This document shows, one piece after another, positions 56,312 through 64,000 of a stretch of DNA of 64,000 bases. Source of the stretch: Chryseobacterium nakagawai (lineage in GTDB: Bacteria; Bacteroidota; Bacteroidia; Flavobacteriales; Weeksellaceae). The stretch spans positions 5,324,501-5,388,500 of the forward strand of contig NZ_LR134386.1 in the NCBI RefSeq assembly GCF_900637665.1, given 5' to 3'. Each line of letters opens with the position of its first letter. Within the stretch, counting starts at the first letter, position 1. The notes beneath the pieces were generated by a model, which made no database searches, was not told the origin of the DNA, and saw only the letters and a program-made list of their open reading frames with translations. The position numbers and the translations under genes were made by a program.

Positions 56312-59300
56312 TTATTCCTTAATGATCTTCACTATATTTTCAGAGCTATTGATCCTTATAAGATAAACTCCTGCTGTTAAAGCAGAAAGGTCTGTTTTTT
56401 CGTTTTCAAATTTTCCTGATTTTACGACCTGTCCAGACATATTATAAATCTGATAATAATATTCTTTTACAATATCATTTCCTTTAATATACAATATACT
56501 CTTTACCGGATTAGGGAATACTTCAAGCTTATTCTGAACGATCTTTTCTTCAACAGTCTTTTTCGCCAAAGTGTTTGTTGCTCTGGCTGTAGAAACTGTA
56601 ATTACCTGCAGTCTTGGTATTGGTCCGGCTTCATTTGTTCCATCAGTTTTTACTTTTACACAACGGCAACTTGCTCCAAAGTAAGGATCATTATTATCAT
56701 GAAATGCCTGAATAAAGTTTTGAGGAACTCCACTATCATACTTTTTGAGAAGCAAGTTAATGGGTCTACCATTGAAATTGGAACTCAAGCCTGATGTCCA
56801 AAAACCAGTATAAAGGCTTCCATTACTATCTCCTTCAGAAGAGTTAAAATTAGGTGTTGTATTTGTGGTAACACTTCTGTACCCTCTCATTCCTGTAAAT
56901 ATGGCATAGTTACCAATCGTGTAATCATTATTTGGGAACATAAACCCTGCAATTCTTCTCTTTCCAACTCTCACTTGAATTCCAAAATTGTCTGTAATGA
57001 TTCTATATGAACTTGCAGCTCTATATCCTTTTCTATACCAAGGGCTAAGACCAAAATCTTCCTGTGCTACAGGATTTGAAGGGACTGCAATTACCGAAAC
57101 GGTTGTTACATCCGGGATTCTCCATCCTTCCGGACAAGGATCAAAAAGAGATTTTTTATCACCTCTTCCCCAACGGTCGGCAGCTAAATTAGGCTCTGAA
57201 GCCAGCCAGTCTGAACCTTTTCCGGTAGCATCTAAAGTACTTGGTACCATAAAGGCCAATGGATTTTTCACTGAGTATGATAGCACTTTTGCTATTTTTT
57301 CAGAAGGTTTATCTGTAGCTACAACATTCGCATTGGCAGAATTACTATAAGTAGCATAGGGTCTAATATAATTGGTATTATAATTAGATTCAATTAAAGG
57401 GGCATAAGTAATGGTCCCGTTTGCAGCAGTAGTTCCTGTCCAGTATTTTACAGCATCTGTTTTATAACGATATTGACCATAATCAATATCTGATGCCGTT
57501 CTATAGGTTGGAATAGGGTCTTTTCTTCCCCATTGATAATGAAGTCCGCCAGATAGCATAATTTGTTCCGGAGAGCCTGGCAATGCTGTCTCAGGGTTTA
57601 AGTTATCTCCATTAATGGTCGGAAATACTTCTACCGCCCCTAAATTTCTATCCATGATTTCAGTATCCAGAACTTCACTTCTTTTGGCAAAGTTGATATA
57701 ATTCACGGCGTTAGCATCCGGCTGATCTGTTATATAGCGATTAGATGTAATAGCTGTATTGGTCACCCAGATATGCCAGCTCCAATATACCGGGTTGGTG
57801 ATACTTCCGTTGTGTAGAGTAACGACAGCATTCCCGCTTTTGTTTGGATTAATGGTTACTTTTATCTTTGAGCTGCTGATTGCAGATATAGAACCCGGCT
57901 GATCTACGGAAACCTGCTTAATGAGACCTGTATCCGTTGTCCATAGAACATTTGTTTTTAAATTATCAAAGCTTGTTGCATTTAAAATATCCGGATTATT
58001 CAGCAATTGACTCTGAGCTGAAAAAGCTTTACTGATTGGAATTTCAAGAGTAGATTCAGCAGTAGATTTTACTATTGTATAGGTGTTCGGATTATCTAAT
58101 CCTTCCATATATTGTCCTTCTGCAAAGAAATCTGTAGGGAAATCATAATCGTTCACTACATATAAAGGATCCTTGATACATCTGCAACCATTAGCACCTG
58201 AAGTCTCTCCCATAGATAAGGGCTGATAGAAATATCTTCCGTTAATATTAGGATAATTTGAATCCGGAATATCGGGTTGCTCTTTGTCAGGAACCATAAA
58301 TAATGCTCTGGCTACTATGGATGGGGAGGCATCGAAATGTCTGGTCATAGTTGCTGTCCATAAAGCGGTATGATGCTGATCTGTATACTGACCTTCATGT
58401 CTGTTGATAAGCAATTGTCCGGTACCTGGAAATTTACCCATATTAAATCCGCCCACATTGGAAAGATCATATCCTACGTTGGTGTACAGTTTAAATCCTT
58501 TCATAAAGTTAGGTGCTCCTGCATCTGTAGGTTTGATGATCTGATACGTATTGGCCTCGAAAGTATTCTTACCCATATTGGTTTTTACCCCTAAAGGAGA
58601 AAAGTCAATTCTTATATCATCAATATAAGTCTTTGATCCTGCATTGGCCACTAACACAGAAGGAACCCGCCAACCATTAGGACATGGATCATAAGAAGAT
58701 TTATTTTTGTAGGGCTGTGCATCATTATCATCCAGATAATTATCTCTATACTTCCCTTCTGAATTATCAGACCATAAATTCAATTCAGAAAGACGATTGC
58801 TTCCAAAATCAGGTGATTTCCCAAACCAGTTTAGCATGAGTGTCTTTCCACTGTCATAATAAGCAATATCAGCACTGTTATTCCCGACATAGATAAGGCT
58901 TAAAGGATTTTTAACAGCAAGAGAAAGATTATTTCTCACATTTGCATTCGCCAATGGAACAAATTTTCTAAGGGCATCAATTTTAACTGAATTTGTCGTA
59001 TACTGAGCATTTCTATGTCTTACTCTTCCTATAGAACCTGATACTTCATAAGAGTCATTTCCTTTAGCTGTCAAAGGAGGAATAGGATCTTTTCTTCCCC
59101 ATTGATAAAGCAATCCTCCATTTTTATTCCAGTTTCCTGAAGTTAAAGAATTACTCATCGCTCCTAAGTTTCTATCCATCCAGCCCCAATCCGAATCCGG
59201 AATCAATTCCACCGTTCCATCTTTCTTTTGTCTTTTGAGCCCGGCAAAGCTTTTATAAGTGGAACCATTCGTAGGATCATCTGTCACCCAGATATGCCAT

Positions 59301-61024
59301 GACCAATACACTTCCCCGCCCACTTTTAATGCAATAACGGCATTTCCTTTTTTAGCTTTGTTAACAGGAACTTTTATCTTGGCATCTTCTCCTGAACCTA
59401 TCATTTCAAGGCTATAATTAGTTCCTGATTTAATCAATCCATGAGCATCTTCCCATAAAACATCTGCAGTTAATGTTCCTGCAGGAATATTAGATCCACC
59501 TATATATTTATCCTTCTGCCACATGGCGAAAGCTTTTTTAATAGGAATATAAAGACCGTCCACAGCATTTCCTGTTTTATCTTTTCCTGTAAAAATATAA
59601 CTATTGGGAGCTTTGGTCCAGTCTGCCACACTATAATCTGAGACAGCATCCGCATTAACCGTAAAACATCCTTGCGAACATTCTGAAGTATCATCATAAG
59701 CGGTAGTTGAACCAAAAACGCCAGTATATTTAATGAATTTGAATACTTCTTTTTCAACATCCTGCATAGACCTTTTGGGCTGGTATGAAGTATTAACATC
59801 ATTCCTTAGCGCACCCACACCATATAAAGTCATTTCTGAGGTATTGGAAATAATAAGGTTTTCAGATCCAGGACCTCTTCTCGCTACATTGTTTGTATAT
59901 CCGAAATAAGGAGCTCCATAATTGCTTGTACTGCTTGGAGTAAGGTCAATATAGGTTCCATCATTTTTATAGATTCTTAATCCTGTCGTAAGACTTGATA
60001 CAATCACAACGGGTTCCTGATCCGGAATAAATTCAGATAAACTTTTCCATGTCTTGTTATACATATTAAAGTATCTGCTTTCTATAAAGTTTGGATTCTT
60101 CCAATTAAAATACCCCGGGCCATTAGGCTCTCCCGGCCATTGGCTGAATTTCACAAAGAACCCGTTCGCCGAAAATTTACCGGCAAACATATATACAGGG
60201 TCATCATAGCTATACAGGTAAGGAATGGGGTGCCCTGCTGCTTCATTGTAAATAAATTCGGAAGTAGCTCCTAAGGTATCACTGACAGCTCCTGTATTAA
60301 CCAATTTCACAGATTTGCTCCCATTTGCATCTGTTATCAGATCCGATGGCTGAGTTGGCGCAAACACGACATCGTCTTTTTTATTATCCATCAAAACATT
60401 GCTCAGCTTATTCCAGGAATAAGCGGAAGTCACCCTGTCTTTTACTCCAATCACTTTTCCACTGCTGTTGGTAAGCAATGATCCTTCTTTTTTAGGAGTT
60501 AAAAGCATGGTATATTCATTCTCATCCAGGTCACAGTTGGCAGCAACATAATCATTAAGTTTATAATGATTTATACTCTTATCCCATACCACACTATTAA
60601 AATTGCTGAGATTCGTATCTGAACTCAATTCCACTTTTACATGATAAGAACTTTGAGCAGAAGCAGGAAGTTCAAAACGAACCGTAAGAATTTCATTGTA
60701 CTGGTTATACGAATATAGGGTTTTACACCATCCGGTAACCCAATTACCTTGTGCATCCTTATACTTTACCGAGAGTTTTACATGATCGCTAGTAAAGGGC
60801 TTTGTAAGCTTTCCGCTCATTACAACCAATCCTTTCTGATTCACATTCTGATTGATCATAATAAGCGGATCCAGATCATAAGTAAATGGAGCGACAAGAG
60901 AGCTAAGCCTGCAGACATCAGGTTTCTCATGAGCTTCCGGAGGCGAAAATTCCCGCGAAAAAGCATGAGTTGACACCACGCAGAATGCTGTTGCCAAAAT
61001 TTTAGAAATAAATTTTGCTTTCAT
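56312..61024 (-). CDS. Giant T9SS-secreted surface protein with two FISUMP-like modules
   Basis: A 1570-residue protein. Signal peptide 1-22 (THA-FSR), an unrecognised N-terminal domain (about 25-460), module A (about 465-960) and module B (about 973-1485), each with WMDRNLGA, LLYQWGRKDPIP or LHYQWGRKDPIP, DPCP-GWR-P and a closing CRC box. The last 80 residues (about 1490-1570: LEVFPNPVKSILYIKG, QIYNMSGQVVKSGK, LSALTAGVYLIRI) are a type A C-terminal sorting domain, so the protein is exported by the type IX system and attached to the surface or released. The size and repeats suggest an adhesin or matrix protein. The smaller paralogue follows it by 297 nt. Confidence 0.85.
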   Translation of the reverse strand: MKAKFISKILATAFCVVSTHAFSREFSPPEAHEKPDVCRLSSLVAPFTYDLDPLIMINQNVNQKGLVVMSGKLTKPFTSDHVKLSVKYKDAQGNWVTGWCKTLYSYNQYNEILTVRFELPASAQSSYHVKVELSSDTNLSNFNSVVWDKSINHYKLNDYVAANCDLDENEYTMLLTPKKEGSLLTNSSGKVIGVKDRVTSAYSWNKLSNVLMDNKKDDVVFAPTQPSDLITDANGSKSVKLVNTGAVSDTLGATSEFIYNEAAGHPIPYLYSYDDPVYMFAGKFSANGFFVKFSQWPGEPNGPGYFNWKNPNFIESRYFNMYNKTWKSLSEFIPDQEPVVIVSSLTTGLRIYKNDGTYIDLTPSSTSNYGAPYFGYTNNVARRGPGSENLIISNTSEMTLYGVGALRNDVNTSYQPKRSMQDVEKEVFKFIKYTGVFGSTTAYDDTSECSQGCFTVNADAVSDYSVADWTKAPNSYIFTGKDKTGNAVDGLYIPIKKAFAMWQKDKYIGGSNIPAGTLTADVLWEDAHGLIKSGTNYSLEMIGSGEDAKIKVPVNKAKKGNAVIALKVGGEVYWSWHIWVTDDPTNGSTYKSFAGLKRQKKDGTVELIPDSDWGWMDRNLGAMSNSLTSGNWNKNGGLLYQWGRKDPIPPLTAKGNDSYEVSGSIGRVRHRNAQYTTNSVKIDALRKFVPLANANVRNNLSLAVKNPLSLIYVGNNSADIAYYDSGKTLMLNWFGKSPDFGSNRLSELNLWSDNSEGKYRDNYLDDNDAQPYKNKSSYDPCPNGWRVPSVLVANAGSKTYIDDIRIDFSPLGVKTNMGKNTFEANTYQIIKPTDAGAPNFMKGFKLYTNVGYDLSNVGGFNMGKFPGTGQLLINRHEGQYTDQHHTALWTATMTRHFDASPSIVARALFMVPDKEQPDIPDSNYPNINGRYFYQPLSMGETSGANGCRCIKDPLYVVNDYDFPTDFFAEGQYMEGLDNPNTYTIVKSTAESTLEIPISKAFSAQSQLLNNPDILNATSFDNLKTNVLWTTDTGLIKQVSVDQPGSISAISSSKIKVTINPNKSGNAVVTLHNGSITNPVYWSWHIWVTNTAITSNRYITDQPDANAVNYINFAKRSEVLDTEIMDRNLGAVEVFPTINGDNLNPETALPGSPEQIMLSGGLHYQWGRKDPIPTYRTASDIDYGQYRYKTDAVKYWTGTTAANGTITYAPLIESNYNTNYIRPYATYSNSANANVVATDKPSEKIAKVLSYSVKNPLAFMVPSTLDATGKGSDWLASEPNLAADRWGRGDKKSLFDPCPEGWRIPDVTTVSVIAVPSNPVAQEDFGLSPWYRKGYRAASSYRIITDNFGIQVRVGKRRIAGFMFPNNDYTIGNYAIFTGMRGYRSVTTNTTPNFNSSEGDSNGSLYTGFWTSGLSSNFNGRPINLLLKKYDSGVPQNFIQAFHDNNDPYFGASCRCVKVKTDGTNEAGPIPRLQVITVSTARATNTLAKKTVEEKIVQNKLEVFPNPVKSILYIKGNDIVKEYYYQIYNMSGQVVKSGKFENEKTDLSALTAGVYLIRINSSENIVKIIKE

Positions 61025-61193
61025 AAACGTTGTTGTTTGAAAAAATGTGTTAAAACTTGATTATTGTATCCCGAAAAGATGACATCGGGTATAAGAAGAA
61101 AGGAAGATGTGAGTGATTTCACTCCTATTTTTGTTCATCATGGTGTATTTGTTTTTTAGTTCAAACCTTGTACAGGTTGGGAATTAATTATCA

Positions 61194-61228
61194 CAAATAT
61201 ATGAAAAACAATACTAGATCATAACAAA
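61194..61228 (-). promoter_or_regulatory. Candidate promoter of the 1570-residue surface protein gene
   Basis: TTTG (61228-61225), 23-nt spacer, TATATTTG (61201-61194) on the minus strand. This would give a leader of about 165 nt, which contains a small hairpin (TATCCCGA at 61067 opposite TCGGGTATA at 61085). Confidence 0.45.
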
Positions 61229-61265
61229 TTTAACAACAACACATTATAGATATATTTCTATAAAA

Positions 61266-61287
61266 AAAACGGTAGTAATACCGTTTT
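61266..61287 (-). terminator. Terminator after the acyltransferase gene
   Basis: AAAACGGTA/TACCGTTTT, a 9-bp stem with loop of four, followed by T on the minus strand, directly at the stop codon. Confidence 0.8.
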
Positions 61288-62346
61288 TTATTTTATATTT
61301 TTAAGCCATATTTTTAATTTTTTCTGAATCGGGGGTTCAAGATATTCTGCCACAAGATAGGCTACAGGAATAACAAGCGAAAAAGAAATAATGGGCAGAA
61401 GCCAATAGGGAACAGGAATATGCTTATCTATCTTTACCATCCATGAGATCATCATATTTTCATGCAATAGATAAACAGGATAACTTACGAAACCAACAAA
61501 CGTGAATAGTCTCATAGAAAAGAAACGTTCCATTTTATCCCAGAATAATGCCCCTATAAAAATAAGAACCAGTATCATAAGATATAAATTTCTCGTCATA
61601 TCCTGAAGCCTGTACATATAAAACATAGCGCATATTGTGGCTACAACAAATGCATACAGATATCGTTTATCTCTTTCTTTATAGTAAATATAGATTAATG
61701 CACCTGAAACAAACCATCCAAAATATACAAAATTCCCAATGTAAGCCTTAAACTTCAACAATTCCAAAGGAAGCAAATGATGGAATTCCAGGATCTGATA
61801 GAATACAGCTACCAAATAAATAATAAAGATTCCCAGCAATGCCAGATTTCTTTTAAACAGATAATAAAGCGCTCCAAAAATCACATAAAATTTCACTTCA
61901 ATATATAAAGACCAGAACGATGATTCCAAAACGGGAAAATCTGTTTTAAAAATACGTTCAAGCAGCCCCTCATCTACGAATAGAATTCCCGGAAGTAGAG
62001 ATTTAAGCTCCGGAATTCCCAAAGGCCTCTCAGAAAAGAATCCGGCAGTTATATAGATAATTAAAGAACATAGCAACATACTTGGAAAAAGTCTCACCCA
62101 TCTGTTTTTAATAAACTGGATAAAGCCTGGTGTCTTTTCCATTGACATCAGAATGACAAACCCTGATATCAAAAAAAACAGCTGTACTCCAAGATCTCCA
62201 TATTTTACCAGGATATTGTCTTTATACAAGCCACCAAAAGGGTAATTTTTCTCCCAAATATAGTATCCGTGGAAAAGAAAAACCAACAATATAGCAAGCC
62301 CTCTTAAACCATCTAAAACTAATATTCTATTTTTCTGTTCAGCCAT
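61288..62346 (-). CDS. Acyltransferase-3 family membrane protein (OafA/NodX type)
   Basis: A 352-residue protein with about ten membrane helices. RILVLDGLRGLAILLVFLFH (7-26) is the family N-terminus with the catalytic His; DLGVQLFFLISGFVI (51-65) is the second conserved part; the C-terminal helix ends AEYLEPPIQKKLKIWLKN. It moves acetyl (or other acyl) groups onto a surface glycan. There is no extra SGNH domain. It is 22 nt after the EpsG-like gene, in one operon. Confidence 0.9.
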   Translation of the reverse strand: MAEQKNRILVLDGLRGLAILLVFLFHGYYIWEKNYPFGGLYKDNILVKYGDLGVQLFFLISGFVILMSMEKTPGFIQFIKNRWVRLFPSMLLCSLIIYITAGFFSERPLGIPELKSLLPGILFVDEGLLERIFKTDFPVLESSFWSLYIEVKFYVIFGALYYLFKRNLALLGIFIIYLVAVFYQILEFHHLLPLELLKFKAYIGNFVYFGWFVSGALIYIYYKERDKRYLYAFVVATICAMFYMYRLQDMTRNLYLMILVLIFIGALFWDKMERFFSMRLFTFVGFVSYPVYLLHENMMISWMVKIDKHIPVPYWLLPIISFSLVIPVAYLVAEYLEPPIQKKLKIWLKNIK

Positions 62347-62368
62347 ATATAATAAAATAAAAAGTACC

Positions 62369-63508
62369 TTACGGAAGAATATGGTTATGATAAAGATCTA
62401 TTGTAAATCTTCCTGCCGTAATATTTTTAAATATGGAGAATACCACAAAGTTAAAAATCACCAAAAATATTATGAAACTGTGTATTGCAGCTCTCATCCC
62501 TTTAGAAACCACAAACATTGTATTCGGAATTAAAATATAGGAAAATGCTAGGAAAGTACCTGTTAATCTGGATGAAAAGATAGGGTTATTTCTAAAGATA
62601 AAGTAAAAACATATTCCTATTACGGTATAATTCCGGTGGTATTCGTAATAAGGATATTTTTCTTTCATTTTCGTATCAAAAATAAAGAGGAAGGCTGTAC
62701 AAATCGCTAACATGACTTCCGGAATCCCAAACCCTCCGTTCAGCCTCTCTACGGATTCATTAACATAACCGTTGAAACCATCTACCAATGTGTTTTCAGA
62801 TGCTATACTTCCCAATAAATCCCCAAAGTAGCGATAAACCTCAAATGGAGAAAGGAATACGGATATCAGAATAAAAATAAGCATCCACATTTTATTCAGT
62901 GGAATTCTAGCTACCCAATACATCGGAAGCATCAGATAACAAACATTATGAATTCCTGCTGCGAGATAGATCCACAGAAGATACATCCACAAATTCCGCT
63001 CTTTGATATACCGAATGGCCCAATACGCCATAAAACATCCTAAATTTTGTCTGATCTGCCCACTCTCCCCAATGAAGAACCCTGGAATAAAGACAAAAAG
63101 TAAAAAGGTAAAAGGATAGTGTGTATTCTCTTCAACAAATTTTGTTTTAAAAAACGTTACAAGTGCCGCAACTACAAAGGTAAGCATGTAAAAGGGCGCA
63201 TCAAAAATATTGAGAAGAATCTTATTAATCAACACATAGAGCCACTCCTGCTCTACAACCTGAGGCCCTTTTATTGAAAGTGCCGAAAGAAAAATACTCA
63301 AATAATCTTTTGTATCTGAATATACATAGATACCTACATAACTTCCATAATCCGGTCCTACATCATCACGAAATCCCGCAATAATAACAAGATATACCGC
63401 CAAAACATACAATGCCCCTTTATTCGATTTCCCGGAATACACTTCGTGAAAACTGAAAATCAACATATAGATGATTGCAATGATATAATATGGGTGCAAT
63501 AAACTCAT
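62369..63508 (-). CDS. EpsG/Wzy-like polysaccharide polymerase
   Basis: A 379-residue polytopic membrane protein. The first 45 residues carry helices and then AGFRDDVGPDYGSYVGIY (44-61), the EpsG hallmark (GxRxxVGxDYxxY). A long loop near 220-260 and about ten helices follow. It probably polymerises repeat units of exopolysaccharide. Its ATG overlaps the TAA of the upstream gene by one base (TAATG). Confidence 0.85.
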   Translation of the reverse strand: MSLLHPYYIIAIIYMLIFSFHEVYSGKSNKGALYVLAVYLVIIAGFRDDVGPDYGSYVGIYVYSDTKDYLSIFLSALSIKGPQVVEQEWLYVLINKILLNIFDAPFYMLTFVVAALVTFFKTKFVEENTHYPFTFLLFVFIPGFFIGESGQIRQNLGCFMAYWAIRYIKERNLWMYLLWIYLAAGIHNVCYLMLPMYWVARIPLNKMWMLIFILISVFLSPFEVYRYFGDLLGSIASENTLVDGFNGYVNESVERLNGGFGIPEVMLAICTAFLFIFDTKMKEKYPYYEYHRNYTVIGICFYFIFRNNPIFSSRLTGTFLAFSYILIPNTMFVVSKGMRAAIHSFIIFLVIFNFVVFSIFKNITAGRFTIDLYHNHILP

Positions 63509-64000
63509 TAGACGGATAGGGTGTTTTTAAATTGATACGAAGTAAAAATAAATCCCGTAAGAATTAAAGGGATAAATAATCTGACTTCCCAGAAAAGTCC
63601 TACCATAGCAATCATTACCAGGTAAGGAATGGCAAAGAACAGATATTTTCTGATCAATATTTTCCCTTCATTATTACACAACAGGTAGCTAAAATATAAA
63701 CTTAATGCTCCAAACAGAAGACCGCTTATATTAAAAGGACTGCTGAAATTATCCAGGAAATAAATTCCTTCCACAAGAGATACATCCTGATGAATTATCA
63801 TTCTAAGTCCTACATAAGGAATCATAAAAGCAACCACTAAAAATATAAGCTCTTTAATGAAAGTATAGTCCTTCTTTTTCAATTTTTCAAAATCAATACA
63901 CACTGCAGCAAAAAAAGAAATATTAAGGCATGAAGTTTCTCTGGTCAACGTAGAAATAAATATTACTGCACATAAAAGAATAAAATCTATATTTTTTCGG
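63508..64000 (-). CDS. Polytopic membrane protein, 5' truncated by the window end
   Basis: The minus-strand frame stays open to the last base, so the start lies outside; about 163 residues are visible. At least four hydrophobic helices, with FISTLTRETSCLNISFF early in the visible part and short basic loops. That RET-containing stretch after a helix is like GT-C or DUF2029-type glycan membrane proteins. It is directly upstream of EpsG-like and acyltransferase genes, so a role in surface-glycan synthesis is inferred. Confidence 0.6.
   Translation of the reverse strand, partial: RKNIDFILLCAVIFISTLTRETSCLNISFFAAVCIDFEKLKKKDYTFIKELIFLVVAFMIPYVGLRMIIHQDVSLVEGIYFLDNFSSPFNISGLLFGALSLYFSYLLCNNEGKILIRKYLFFAIPYLVMIAMVGLFWEVRLFIPLILTGFIFTSYQFKNTLSV

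Overview
The window looks like chromosome of a Chryseobacterium-like member of the Flavobacteriales (Bacteroidota). The signs are AT-rich DNA, three SusC/SusD outer-membrane pairs, a type IX secretion (T9SS) C-terminal sorting domain, promoters of the Bacteroidota TTG/TAnnTTTG type, and a 16S rRNA whose 3' tail reads UCUCA where CCUCC is usual. I see no insertion sequence, prophage or CRISPR array.

Region 1 (1-17465) is rich in phosphoester metabolism. It holds the end of a secreted PI-PLC-like gene; a minus-strand operon SusC-SusD-(GDPD-like/alkaline phosphatase fusion); a lone short-chain dehydrogenase and an Omp85-like protein; and a plus-strand operon SusC-SusD-phospholipase C. Two operons therefore pair an outer-membrane SusCD importer with a secreted phosphoesterase, as polysaccharide utilisation loci pair SusCD with glycosidases. 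In both, a hairpin lies between susD and the enzyme gene.

Region 2 (17653-22995) is the most unusual part. It is a compact five-gene operon: a small secreted subunit, a two-Ig-domain chaperone-like protein, a 916-residue Ig/beta-barrel/carboxypeptidase-fold protein with the layout of a fimbrial usher, a second subunit related to the first, and a third subunit with a CxxC. A hairpin after the first subunit fits a highly expressed major subunit. I read it as a non-canonical chaperone/usher-like surface-fibre system that I cannot assign to a named family. A third SusCD pair (23110-27925) converges on it across a shared bidirectional terminator.

Region 3 (28371-34045) is a complete minus-strand rRNA operon: three tandem promoters, 16S, tRNA-Ile(GAT), tRNA-Ala(TGC), 23S, 5S and terminator. 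The processing stems around 16S and 23S and a 13-nt boxA-like repeat before each can be read directly. The spacers carry a TCTGA-rich short repeat.

Region 4 (34187-51302) is housekeeping envelope biogenesis on the minus strand: rmlD, a thioesterase, two Skp/OmpH chaperones, BamA, UppS and a DUF6089-type barrel protein. It is followed by an exopolysaccharide set (Wzc kinase with a Gly-Tyr tail, Wza, WecA-like transferase, GT2 glycosyltransferase), a degenerate arginase-fold protein and topoisomerase I.

Region 5 (51357-64000) holds a polytopic membrane protein, two giant paralogous surface proteins (1092 and 1570 residues, each with a duplicated module; only the larger has a T9SS sorting domain), then an acyltransferase-3, an EpsG-like polymerase and a truncated membrane protein that fit surface-glycan synthesis.
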